DNA from: Allomyces macrogynus ATCC 38327
Taxonomy: Eukaryota; Blastocladiomycota; Blastocladiomycetes; Blastocladiales; Blastocladiaceae
NCBI GenBank assembly: GCA_000151295.1
Contig: GG745328.1
Location: 2,893,380-2,957,379 of the forward strand
Direction: 5' to 3'
DNA length: 64,000 bases
The notes below the pieces were generated by a model, which worked only from the letters and a program-made list of their open reading frames with translations, did not search any database and had not been told where the DNA came from. The translations under genes were made by a program, and so were the position numbers. This document shows positions 1 to 9,683 of the stretch, one piece after another (the stretch's first letter is position 1; the number at the start of each line of letters is the position of its first letter).

Positions 1-338
1 TTGGATTTCAATGGGTTCTATTTGGGCGAGCGTGAGGGGGTGTTGGCAGGGATGTGATGCGCAAGCGGCGCGAATACATTTTGATCCAGTGATTTCTCTC
101 ACGGGCAAAGTGGAAACGAAAGATGTACACAGCTCGACACGGGCGCGACTTGGCATGACTTGACTTTGGTGGCTGTCCCTTTCGGCAACAAAAAACGTGA
201 ACGATCTGCACATGCAAAGGGAAATAACCAAATATATGGGTTGTTCTGTACAGGCACCGAAACGCAACGACGAATGCGCACACCGTTCTCACCACCCTCC
301 TCCATCACCTCCGACCGCACCACACCACGCGCTCTCAT
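1..338. other. Left edge, no gene seen
   Basis: This stretch lies 3' of FCF1 and reaches the window edge. Short open frames exist on both strands, but none has recognisable protein character. I see no RNA gene. It probably holds the FCF1 3' untranslated region and the flank of an off-window gene. Confidence 0.5.
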
Positions 339-1291
339 TCATGCCCAGCTGTTAGCGTCGGGCAACCGCTCAATCTGGTACTTGCGCTGCGAAATGTACA
401 TGATCGGGATGCCCGGAATCTTGCGAATGCGGCGCTTGAGCTCCTTGTCGCAGGTCGCGACAATGTAGCACTTGTGCTGCGTGACGCGGTTCACAATACA
501 GTCATCGGCGTAGGTGCCCTTGTGCGTGCAAGGCAACCGCTCAAACCGCGGGTCGCGCGCCGTCTTGAGCGCCAGCCGGTATTTGATGCCGAGTTTTTCG
601 ATTTCGGCCACGACGCAGTCGGGGATGCACACGATGCCTAAGAGGTAGGTGGAGATCGGTAAGGACGACGTTATGCAGCGCGAGACGGGCTGGAGAGAGA
701 AAACGCGCGTACACTTGGCGTAGAGGCAGTCCATCATGGCCTTGAGCGGGTCGAGCTTGTTTTGAATCGAGAAGTTGATAAAGTTGGTATCGACGATGAC
801 GTGGTAGGGCGGACCGAGCGCTTCGTTGTACTGGAAGAACATGGACGACGCGACTTGGTCCCTATTGATGGCAACGATGACGGTCAGAAACGCGATTTTG
901 GCTGGATTACAGGAGCCAAGACGCAGCGTGATACGAACACATGGTGGACCTTTTTCTTCTCCTCCACTTCCTTCTTCTTGATGGTCTTTTCCTGGACCTG
1001 CTTTCTGGAGTGGGAGACGCGTTCCAGCGTTGACGGTCAGCCAGGATTGGAGGTTGGATGCCCGCGATGCATGGTAACTGGGCCGCAAATAGCCAGGAAG
1101 AGCAAGAAAAGTGGCCGGCACATACAGCCGTGCATCTTTGGGCGAGATGATGCGCTTGGTGATGGCAAATTGACGCGTCTTCTTGGCTTTCCCCTGGAAA
1201 ACGCGGGCAACGGCGAGACCGGGCAGGTCAGGGCATTGGAACTTTGCGGTTGGCGGTTGCAGCAAGTTGCGGGATCATTTTTTCCTACCAT
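339..1291 (-). CDS. FCF1: FCF1/Utp24, PIN-domain rRNA-processing endonuclease
   Basis: Small-subunit processome protein of the Fcf1/Utp24 family, the PIN nuclease that cuts pre-rRNA at early sites in the nucleolus. The body of the protein matches the family: [14 protein letters not shown] with its catalytic Asp, [40 protein letters not shown] and [16 protein letters not shown], ending [16 protein letters not shown]. The family N-terminus [17 protein letters not shown] is found near 1195-1145, directly after an acceptor ending TTTTCCAG. The only ATG that fits is at 1291-1289 and is followed at once by GTAGGA, so the first coding exon appears to be the ATG alone. Further introns split the lysine-rich linker (about 1010-880) and the position after YAKC (about 715-640). 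TGA stop at 341-339. Identity is secure; the linker exon edges are less so. Confidence 0.96.
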
Positions 1292-1600
1292 GGTGGCTGG
1301 TGTTGGTGTTGTTGATGGGCGCGCGTTGCGGACTTCGTCGGTGACGACGCGGTGGCGGTGGGCGAGGAGGGAGTTCGTGCGCGGTGGTCATTCCCGTGCA
1401 CGTGCAATGTTGCTGCGGCAGCCGAACACGTTGCCATGGACTTGGCCGCCACGTCAAACATCGCCACGTCGTTTGCACGCCGCTGCCACGTCGACGCTCG
1501 CCTCGCTGGCAACTCGAAACTCCAGCTCCGTCTCGAGCCGGCCCGCGTCCTCCCCACGCTCCCTCCCCACTCTGCAATTTAGCTGCATTCAACTCCAAAC

Positions 1601-2944
1601 ATGTCCTCGTGGAACGCGCCAGGCGGCACCGACCCGCACCCCGACCGCGCCTACTCGCGCTCCGCTTTCGCGCACCCCGACTCGGTCGACCATCTCGCCG
1701 TGCCCGTCAATATGGCCGACGACGACGACACAAGCTCAACTAGCTCCTCGACCTCCGACTTGGACCGGGACCCGCTGCGGCAGCGTCGCCATCGGGGCGC
1801 CTCTACCTGGCGCCAACGATGCACGCGCCGCGCGCGGCGAATCCCACCCATGGCTGCCGTCCTACTCGCCATGGCCGCCATTCTGCTTCTGACGGCAGCG
1901 CACCTGACCGTGTCGGCGACGTACGAGACCATCAAGTTCAAGCAGCGGCACAATGACCCGAACACGCTGTGCAGTACCGAGCACCACGACGATTGTTACC
2001 CGCGCGAGTTTGTTCCAAGTAGTGAGTACATGGTGATTCGCGAGGGCCAAGTCCTGCCGCCCGGATTGGATATCCGGTTCGATTGGGCGACAGGCGAGCG
2101 GTGGGCCAAGTTACCGGCCAAGGCCGACCGTAACGAGAACGGCGCGGTCGTCGTGGTCCCGGGCACCGAGCGCGAAGAAGTGCCGCTCGGAGGCCGGCGG
2201 CGCGGCCGCGCTCGCCCTGCGCCAGCATCCGCCGCGCGTTCCGGCCCGATTCAAGCCGACGACGACCTGAACGAGCCGCAAGTGCTGATGCTCGCGGCGC
2301 GCATCGTCGGCAACATCCCGCTGACGCACGGCGAGTGGGCGGCGCTCGAATCGGCCGCACACGATGTCGAGACGGGCACGACGATTGCCAAGGCCCTGCA
2401 ACCGACGCTCGGCGCGCTCGCGGAGCGGTATGTTGCGCAAACGACACGGAAACCGGCGACGGTCGCCAATGCGCACGCGGCGGTCCAGTTTTTCCGCACG
2501 GTTGGGAACGCGCTGCAGAATAACCCGCGCGCGATTGATTCGTTGGATAAAAAAGCCGAACCGCCGCTCGTGCCAATTCTCGTGGCCGCGATTGATTGGC
2601 ATGTGACGGCGGTGCCGGGGATGAGTGATGAGCATGCGCATGCGGCAGTCGCGCAGGCGTGCGTGCATGCGCTCGGCGCGCTTGTGCGTGGGGATGAGGA
2701 GTATGTCCGCGCGCTCGTCGAGTTGGGCGGGACGAAGAAGGTCGAGTTGTGGCGCGACCTGGCGGCGACCGCGGCACTGGTGCGGAAGGTGGAGCATTTG
2801 CTCGAGGACTTGACGGCGCTCGTGGACCCAGGCAAGGATGCGAATGCGGTCGACACGTCGGCCAAGGATACCGAGGGGGCGAATGTTGGGTCTGTGGAAG
2901 ACCCGGCCGTATCGCCAAGTGCGGATGCGGGCGCCACGGTTTGA
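1601..2944 (+). CDS. SIL1: SIL1-like nucleotide exchange factor for ER Hsp70
   Basis: Intronless frame of 447 residues. Residues about 88-105 form one hydrophobic segment (VLLAMAAILLLTAAHLTV). It is preceded by about 85 residues rich in Asp, Ser and Arg, so the protein reads as a type II ER membrane protein rather than one with a classical cleaved signal. After it comes the SIL1 signature PPGLDIRFDWATGERWAKLP, followed by an alpha-helical armadillo-like region (about 225-415) with helices such as AHAAVQFFRTVGNAL. In the family, this fold releases ADP from BiP/Kar2 in the ER lumen. The C-terminus is acidic and shows no HDEL-type retention signal, which fits membrane anchoring. The start is the first ATG and sits about 310 bp from the divergent FCF1 start. 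An ER identity is likely; the exact orthology rests mainly on the signature. Confidence 0.83.
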   Translation: MSSWNAPGGTDPHPDRAYSRSAFAHPDSVDHLAVPVNMADDDDTSSTSSSTSDLDRDPLRQRRHRGASTWRQRCTRRARRIPPMAAVLLAMAAILLLTAAHLTVSATYETIKFKQRHNDPNTLCSTEHHDDCYPREFVPSSEYMVIREGQVLPPGLDIRFDWATGERWAKLPAKADRNENGAVVVVPGTEREEVPLGGRRRGRARPAPASAARSGPIQADDDLNEPQVLMLAARIVGNIPLTHGEWAALESAAHDVETGTTIAKALQPTLGALAERYVAQTTRKPATVANAHAAVQFFRTVGNALQNNPRAIDSLDKKAEPPLVPILVAAIDWHVTAVPGMSDEHAHAAVAQACVHALGALVRGDEEYVRALVELGGTKKVELWRDLAATAALVRKVEHLLEDLTALVDPGKDANAVDTSAKDTEGANVGSVEDPAVSPSADAGATV

Positions 2945-3291
2945 TGGCGAGCGAGTTTTTTTTCGCCCTTGTCTGGTTTGCCAGCTGTATATACAAACTC
3001 TTTGCCAGTGACCCTCCATCCCAGTACTTTGGCGTACCTGCAAGGATATTTGCGCATCGCCGCAACGGCCCAAGGGTCAGACTCCGCTCCGCTGAGTCCG
3101 TTGATCGGCGGGAAGCGACAAGCGTGCCGTGTGGTGACTGGTGAGGCGTCTTGATAATCAAAAAATATTTATAGGGCAAAGACAGCATGACCGCGTCGCT
3201 TTGATGGACGCGTCCGCGCCGCGGCCGCTCCTTCGCAATCCGCTCGGCACTCCCCGCAATCCGCTGCCCTCGCTCTCTCCTCGTCCCTCGT
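2945..3291. other. Intergenic, SIL1 3' to PDE promoter
   Basis: About 350 bp between two same-strand genes. A short A/T-rich patch (AAAAAATATTTATAG at about 3159-3173) could be the SIL1 polyadenylation region or a promoter element for the phosphodiesterase. No coding signal or repeat is seen. Confidence 0.4.
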
Positions 3292-4857
3292 ATGACCCGC
3301 CGCGACCCGGCCCCTGCGTCGTCGTCGTCGCCGGCCATGCCCGTCCAGCACTCCACGCCGGCTGCTGCCGCGGCCTTGGCCGTCCCCAAGCCCGCTCCCG
3401 CTCCCGCCATCCACGAAGAAACGGTCGCGACCTATAAGATCACGCTCCGCATGCTCGACCGCGCCGCGGCCGCAACCGCCGATTCGACCAAGCGTGTTCG
3501 CATCGTCTCCGGCGACAACGACGGGTACTACGACCGGATCTGCACGCTCCTACCGTCAGCAACGCGCCCGCGGTCGCCCACGTACGCGGACGTACTGCGC
3601 AGCACGGCCACGTCGCCCAAACGCGCACGAGCCGACCCTTCCACGGCGGCGACAGCAGCTGCACCGGTCCCGCGTGCACACTCTCCGCCGCCCCCACGCG
3701 GCCGCGCCAAGCTCGGCGACCCGCACTTTTCGATTCCGCGCGACTTGCCAGACGCGCAGGACCAGGATCTGGCGGTCGTGTGGTTGCTCGAGCAGGCGGG
3801 GGCGGTCGAGTACGCGGCGCGCGATGTCTGGTTGACGTTTGTCGCGTCGGTGCGCGCGAACTATAACCTGCCGGCGTTTCATTCGTTTACGCACGCGGTC
3901 AGTGTCACGCACGCTCTCTACGCCCTGATGCGCGCGGCAGGGTTACTAGGGGAGGAGGGGATGCACCGGCGGGATGCGGTTGCGTCGATGATGGCAGCGC
4001 GTACGTGTTTTGATTTGTGGTGGAGGGAGGTGGGGATGAGAATGGAGGACTGACACGAGTGGATTGCGGCCGTAGTTTGCCACGACGTGGTCCGTACCGC
4101 CATCCTTCCAAGTCCAATCGCTGCCGTCGAACGACGAAGACGATGCGACGCGTTTCTGACGGCGCGTGGATCGTAGGACCACGAGGGCCTCAGCAACGTC
4201 TACCACGCGGCCAAGGACACGGCGCTCGCGGCCATGTACAATGGCGTGTGCCCGATGGAGAACCACCACGCCGGTATGCCCCCTCCTCTCCCACTCCTGT
4301 GTCGATCACACTGACCCCTCCCTTCTCCACCTGGCCCAGCCGTCACCTCGGCGCTCCTCCAATCGCGTGTTAGCCCGCTGCACGCGCTCGACCCAGCGAC
4401 CGCCAAATCCCTGCGCACGACCATCACCTCCATCATTCTCGCAACCGACATGGGCAAACACGACCATCTCCTCGCCTCGGCCTCCACCGCATCACCCTGG
4501 CCCGCATGCCGCGAATCCCCACTCGTCCTGCAACAAGTGCTCATGAAATGCGCCGACCTGAGCAACGAACTGCAAGACCCGTCCGCCGCCGCCATCTGGG
4601 CATCCGCGCTCATGACCGAACTGAACGGTGAACAAGCGGCACTCGACCGCGCGCCGATTGCCGCCGACGACGTGGCGATCGCACGGGGCCAGGTCGGGTT
4701 TTTGAATGTGAAAGTGGTGCCGACGTACCGCGCGCTAGCGCGGCTCGTGGGGGTTGCGGCGGTGCGGCCGTTTATGGACCGGTTGGAGGCGGCGCGGGAG
4801 CGGTATCAACGGACGGTGGAGGACGCGGATGGTGAGAAGATGGATGAGGGGCACTGA
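3292..4857 (+). CDS. Class I 3',5'-cyclic nucleotide phosphodiesterase
   Basis: Metal-dependent HD-fold phosphodiesterase that hydrolyses cAMP and/or cGMP. The first about 130 residues are a low-complexity Ala/Pro/Ser/Thr leader. The catalytic domain then starts with YNLPAFHSFTHAVSVTHALY (catalytic His in FHSF, first metal-ligand His in FTHAV). Splicing at GCGC/GTACGTG (about 3999) to CCGTAG (about 4076) gives MMAALCHDV. A second intron (about 4090-4178) joins this to DHEGLSNVYHAAKDTALAAM and MENHHAG, and a third (about 4274-4339) joins to AVTSALLQSRVSPLHAL. The distal metal ligand is in MKCADLSN. All four metal ligands (His, His, Asp, Asp) are therefore present. Stop TGA 4855-4857. I see no GAF, PAS or membrane segment, so the regulatory class is open. 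In zoosporic fungi such enzymes end cyclic-nucleotide signals in motile spores; that role here is inference. Confidence 0.92.
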
Positions 4858-5013
4858 TGAATGGTGGGTGGGTGGGTGGACTGAGGAGGAGAGGGATGGG
4901 CTTCAGGGAGGGGTGGGGAGTTTAGCAAACATCACGATAGCACCATGGTAGGTATGATGCGCCCAAACTGCTCTTCATTGGTGATGCAAACGACAGGGAA
5001 ACGAAAACGGCCA

Positions 5014-5033
5014 GGGGGGGGGGGGGGGGGGGG
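5014..5033 (+). repeat. Poly-G tract, 20 bases
   Basis: An uninterrupted run of 20 G sits in the 228-bp convergent gap between the PDE stop and the TMEM209 stop. It reads as C on the TMEM209 transcript side. It could form a G-quadruplex or simply be a length-unstable homopolymer, and its length in the assembly may be inexact. Confidence 0.9.
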
Positions 5034-5085
5034 AATGGGGGAAACACTCCCGTGGATGAGCTCGCGCAAAAATGTGCGTCGCGAT

Positions 5086-7498
5086 TCATTCATCGTCGGT
5101 CAGGACCGACGTCAGGCCGACGACGTTGCCGCCAATGTCGAGCATACTGCGGTGTGAGAAGAGGTGAGTCAGTTCCTGCCGATGGTCGCAGTCCAGTTTG
5201 CGCGGTAAGAAACAGGGAAAAAACGGACTCGAGGTATCCGGCGTACTCCTCCTTGACCTTGAGCGCAAACAGGCACAACGTCGCAAAGGCGTTGTTGCGT
5301 TTCTGTACCAAGTTGGATGAACGCGTCAGTATCTGTGCCGCACGTGCACCTCCATGAGGAACATGACGTACCGGAAAGACGGCATACGCGTCGTGCCCGT
5401 GCCCAAGGCGGAAATACGGCGGCGTCTTCTCGACCTTCTGAATATGCCAGACGTCGGGCAACTCTACCGTTCCTCGAACCATTAGCACACCGGACACTCA
5501 ACACCACCGCCACATCCAAGCGCCACGTACCCGTCTTCTCCTCGGCCTCCATATTGCGCACATACTTGGCCGTGAATGGCGCGTACATGGCCCCACCCTT
5601 GGCAGCCCCCGGCATTTGCAAGTCGATCCACGTCGCAAACACGTGCATGACCAATTCCGCGTCTGACGGGTAGGCGGGGGTCCACTGCGCGGTGCGCGAC
5701 GCCGACGGCGGCACACCACCAGCGTCCCACCGGTACGCAGCCAGGGAACTGCCCGAGGCGAGTGCGGCGATCCGGTGCAGGACGTACGTGCGCACGGTTG
5801 CCGGGTAGGTCGGGAGGTACAGGTACCGCTCGAGCAGGATGCGCGTGCGGGCGAGTGGTTCCTGGGGAGCGGCAGAAGGAGTTTGTCAGCCTCGATACGT
5901 AGTACGAGGACCAATAAGAGAGATTCGCATACCCCTGGCAACGCCTGCGCCAGCCCGTTCAGCGACGTCGGCGGCTTGGCCGGTTCTGCCGGCTTGATGG
6001 TCGTCGCGAGCGAACCGGACCCAAACGACCCAATGGGCCGGCCAAACAGACCGCCACCTCCAAACCCGGTCGCGGGCGCGGCGGGAGCTGCTGCGGGGGT
6101 GCCAAACAAAGACGTGACGGCCGGCGCCGCGGGCGCGGTGGGTGCAGCGGGTAATTCATCGACCGACGGGACAGCGTTCTTGACGGCAAGGTGGGACCAC
6201 CCACGCGTCTCGAGAAACTCGTCGACCTTCTTGATATCCTCGACGAGCGGCTTGAAGACTTTGGTCGCGAGCCACTACATTTTCGCACGCATGTCAGTCT
6301 TCGTGCTTCCAAAATTCGGTAGGAGCACCTCACAACGCACCTCCCGCACGTTCTCGACCCACGCAGCCAACTGCTCCTCGTCCACCTGGAACCGCGCGAG
6401 CGTATCAAACGCATTAATGTGCTTGATCTGTTTCGGGTCGGCGACCACCTGCTCCTCGGCGGTCGGCGCCGACGACAGCTGGTAGGTCTGGAAAATCGGC
6501 TTGATCGGCAGGTTTAGCGGCAAGCGCGGACCGGCCGTCGCGGTGGGAGCCGTCGTGGGCGCTGCGGCGGTCTCGTCGCCGGTGGTCGCGCGTAGGAGCG
6601 CGTTCTGGCTCGCGTACCGCACGTCGGGCGTGCGCGCGACGCACGATGGGGTCGGAGGAGCTGAGGGAGTAGGTTGCAGGACAATGCGTTTCACGGACCG
6701 CGGGACGGTGGGAGGGGCCGGCTGGTAAATGAAGAGTTGGATGGTCAGGAGGGAGATCAGAGAGTTGCACCAAGGTGGAGAACAGACGGACCCGAGGAGC
6801 AATCGCGCGCTTGGCTGCCGGAGCAGCCGACGGGCGTCGTGGGGTCACAGCATCAACGAGCCGGGCCACGTCCTTGTCGACGCCGAGCAGCTCGCGCTGG
6901 CGCGGGTTGAGCTGCGAGACCGTGTCGCGGACCTGGTTCCAGTGCAGCGGCTTGATGAACTGCGTGTAGAGCGACTCGGCGAGATTGAACACGGCCAGAC
7001 TGCCAAAGACCCATCCTACACACGCAAACGTTGCAGATTCCGCGGTCGAATGTCAGGTCCGCTCCTGCCAAACGTCACCATCTTGCGCAGCGTGACCTTA
7101 CCAACAAACACGTTCAACGGCGCAATCGTGCGTTCCAGGGCGGCCGGAAACACGCCCGCGGCAAGGAATAGCCGCATGAGCACCGACACGGCGGCAATCG
7201 CGCCGTTATACAGCGCCTTTGTGTGCGCCTGGTTTGTCTGCGCCGAGTTGGCGAGCAGGGCCAGCGGCGCGTCGACGGCCGTTGGCGCATTCGCGTCCAC
7301 CTTGGTGCTGATTGCCGGGGCCGCAGGTAAGCGCACAGCGCGTGTCGGAGCGGGCGCCTTGAATGTGCTTGTGCTCAACATGGGTGTGGCGCGCGTCGGG
7401 CTCAACGACATAAGCGGTGGGAGGTCCGGTGCGGTCGCGCCACCACTTGGGCGAATCGGCGTCGCCGGCGGCCGCGTCGGGTCAACGTAGGGCGGCAT
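5086..7498 (-). CDS. TMEM209: TMEM209 homologue (CytochromB561_N family) with FG motifs
   Basis: Nuclear-envelope protein of the TMEM209 family. The ATG at 7498-7496 opens a Thr/Pro/Ala-rich leader. Two membrane segments follow: GAIAAVSVLMRLFLAAGVFP (about 7220-7160) and, after an intron near 7020, VFGSLAVFNLAESLY. Next come IKPLHWNQVRDTVSQLNPRQ, a disordered stretch, and INAFDTLARFQVDEEQLAAW, which corresponds to the conserved TMEM209 middle region. The C-terminal domain matches the family: VRTYVLHRIAALASG, LAAYRWDAGG, DAELVMHVFATWIDLQMP and KRNNAFATLCLFALKVKEE, ending LTDDE before the stop at 5088-5086. At least seven introns are needed. Between the middle and C-terminal parts (about 6130-6000) there are four FG dipeptides in SLFGTP, TGFGGGGLFGRP and SFGSGS, in the same frame as the conserved flanks. 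Human TMEM209 has been linked to the pore protein NUP205. Confidence 0.86.
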
Positions 7499-8622
7499 GG
7501 TGCAGCTTCGGTCGTCGACCTTGCTGGGGCTGAGTGTTGCAGCTCGACCAAATCCACGAGTTGCAGCTGGCCAGAGCGGCACTTGGTGCTCTCGCCGGGC
7601 TTGAACGCTTGCAGCGAGTCGTGGTCGAGCGCCGTCGATTGTTGCGGGCAACAGCAAGCGCCGTGAGCACAGGGTCGTACGAGGTGGTTGAAGAAGACGC
7701 TGTTGTCAGACTTGGTGGAAAAGCGAGATCAGCGATAAGTCCAAGTGGGCTGCTTCGTCGATGGCTCTGACAGACTCATCATGTGGGTTGACCCAAAGCA
7801 GGGGCTGCTTGCCACAACAGCCTGGGCGTCAGCTTTTTTCGAGCCACCGTCAGGAAACCGCGCGAGGCCGGCCTCAGTGCAAAGTCCCTCCTCGCTGATT
7901 TATCATCTGTCAAGATGGTACTGCACGCACCACCACCATCGCCACGAACGACCGACCGACCCACCAAATCCGCTGCAATTCGCTGTGACCCCCTGTGTCG
8001 CGCCCGTCGCGGCATCACTGCGACCGCTCGCCCGTTCCCCGCGCTGTTCGTTGCGCCGTCGCCATCGCGTCGCTCGCTGCGCTGTTCGGGTTCAACGGAT
8101 GGACCGTCGTGACCATCCCCGACCGCCCACCCGTTTCACCGTCGCACGCCGTCCAAAGCGCCCCACGACCACGCACGTCGCTCGTCGACACTGCGCGCTC
8201 GACGATTTGCGCAGAATTGCTGCCCTCTGTCTGAATTTCACGCCCTCACGGCGTCATTTCCTGAGCAACGGCCGAAAGCCGATAGACAACGTCGTCACTC
8301 TGCTCGCTCGTTTCGAATGCGCGGACAATTGGTGCTGTTGCGGCTCGATCAGCATTGCGTTGGCGGCGGCGACAACGGCAACGGCAATATTGCTTCAGGC
8401 GAGAGGACGTTCGAAGGTCTCTCGCGATGATCCAACCGTTTTTCTGGCGTCAGACCGTCCGAGACCACTTTGCCAGCGCGCGGGAGGGGGTCACTATCGC
8501 TGTTTGCGGGCGGATTGCAGCTGGATTTTGGTGTCGAACGGCTCGTTCCGGTGGAACCGGCACTGCTCGAAAAATCCGGTGTCGCTGACGACGATGGGCA
8601 TTTGTCGATTGATGGTGGCTAG
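7499..8622. other. Divergent promoter region and likely long first intron of eL42
   Basis: This 1.1-kb stretch separates the TMEM209 start from the first certain coding exon of eL42. It contains no convincing protein. The best candidate for the missing eL42 first exon is the ATG at 7915-7917, which follows GTCAAG and is directly followed by GTAC. The rest would then be an intron of about 700 bp ending GGTGGCTAG at 8622. Ribosomal-protein introns often carry snoRNAs. I looked for box C/D pairs and found only isolated weak matches. Confidence 0.4.
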
Positions 8623-9020
8623 GTCAACGTCCCGAAGACCCGCAACACGTTCTGCAAGGGCAAGAAGTGCCGCAAGCACACGCCGCACAAGGTGACGCAG
8701 TACAAGACGGGTAAGGCGTCGCTCTTCGCGCAGGGCAAGCGTCGTTACGACCGCAAGCAGTCGGGTTTCGGTGGTCAGACCAAGCCCGTCTTCCACAAGA
8801 AGGCCAAGACGACCAAGAAGGTTGTGCTGCGTCTCGAGTGCACCGTCTGCAAGTACAAGATGCAGATGGCGCTCAAGCGCTGCAAGCACTTCGAGCTTGG
8901 CGGTGAGAAGAGTGCGTTGAGGTTCTTTTCAGCGAGAAATGGGCGAGAATGCGATGCTAACAGGGTCCCCGTCTTCGGATTTGTCTTGCAGAGCAGAAGG
9001 GTCAGGCCCTCACTTACTAA
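8623..9020 (+). CDS. RPL42: 60S ribosomal protein eL42 (RPL36A/RPL44), 5' exon uncertain
   Basis: Zinc-binding protein of the large ribosomal subunit near the E-site. From 8623 the frame reads [20 protein letters not shown], then [40 protein letters not shown] and [19 protein letters not shown], in near-perfect agreement with the family, including the CX-C pairs. A donor GTGAGAAG at about 8903 and an acceptor TTGCAG at about 8990 join this to EQKGQALTY and TAA 9018-9020. The initiator Met is not in this exon: an acceptor CTAG immediately precedes GTC. The ATG must therefore come from an upstream exon, possibly 7915-7917. The exon body is strongly lysine-coding with C/G third positions, as expected of a highly expressed gene. 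Confidence 0.95.
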
Positions 9021-9683
9021 GCTGCGCGATTGGTCGTGCTCGCTGCGCTTGGTGGATGGTCATGTCGTCGATAAAATGCTCTTCCCCACCAACGTTGGCG
9101 GTGCCGATCTCGATATGCCAACAGTGCCCGTTCATCTTGCCGACCTGCACCGCGCGCTGTCGCACCTCCTCGCGCTGGTGTGGGCCTCCAAAGCGCGAGA
9201 AACAATGGCGTGCTGTTGTGCTTCTCAAACGGCCGTTCGCCAACAAAGGCGTTCACAGTCTCCATTTCGCTTCCTCCAGCATGTTCCTCGAGTTCATCAC
9301 AATCGTGAAACCAAAGGGACGGTCGTCAATCACGAACAACATCAACACGGTCGATCTGGCCAGTGTCCACCTCGTGCCCCTCCTCGCCGAGACGCGCGTT
9401 GCCGTTGCCGTAAACACGTTGCTGCACCCTCGTCCAAGCAGCATCGAAGCTCATTGAAGGGAAGCCATGTCCGTCCTTTTTCTTGGTCGTGGGCCAGAGA
9501 CAGCCTCAGCCAGAACAGGATGCCATCGAGTCTGACGTGGATCGGCACCGTGAGCCTGTCGCGTCACTTTCGGCTCGTTTCGACTTCGTTCGGAGCGTTC
9601 AATTGTGTTGCTCCCTCCCAACTTTTCGCCTGCAACCACCACCGCACATCATCCACCAGGACCTGCACCAACAACAGCACCAC
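9021..9683. other. Intergenic between eL42 and Hikeshi
   Basis: About 660 bp. Plus-strand frames here look random. The minus strand shows codon-like segments in more than one frame (described separately as a possible remnant). The last about 80 bp before the Hikeshi ATG are CA-rich (CACCAACAACAGCACCACG), as is typical for a 5' leader. Confidence 0.4.
9062..9457 (-). pseudogene. Possible degraded or unmodelled minus-strand gene
   Basis: Three minus-strand frames hold plausible protein pieces one after another. An ATG at 9457-9455 opens [20 protein letters not shown] and continues to a TGA near 9330. An overlapping frame reads [21 protein letters not shown] further segment reads [19 protein letters not shown], and another [19 protein letters not shown]. 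The pieces are mixed-polar and have few stops, unlike the surrounding noise. No splice sites that join them cleanly are evident, and I recognise no family. It may be a decayed gene, a gene with several base errors, or chance. Confidence 0.18.

Noticed and set aside
1938..3410. Long minus-strand frame opposite SIL1
   Set aside because: Low-complexity Arg/Pro/Ser composition typical of the antisense of GC-rich exons; the plus strand has the SIL1 signature.
7918..8622. snoRNA within the putative first intron of eL42
   Set aside because: I found single boxes resembling C (GATGAT) or D (CTGA) but no properly spaced pair with a terminal stem.
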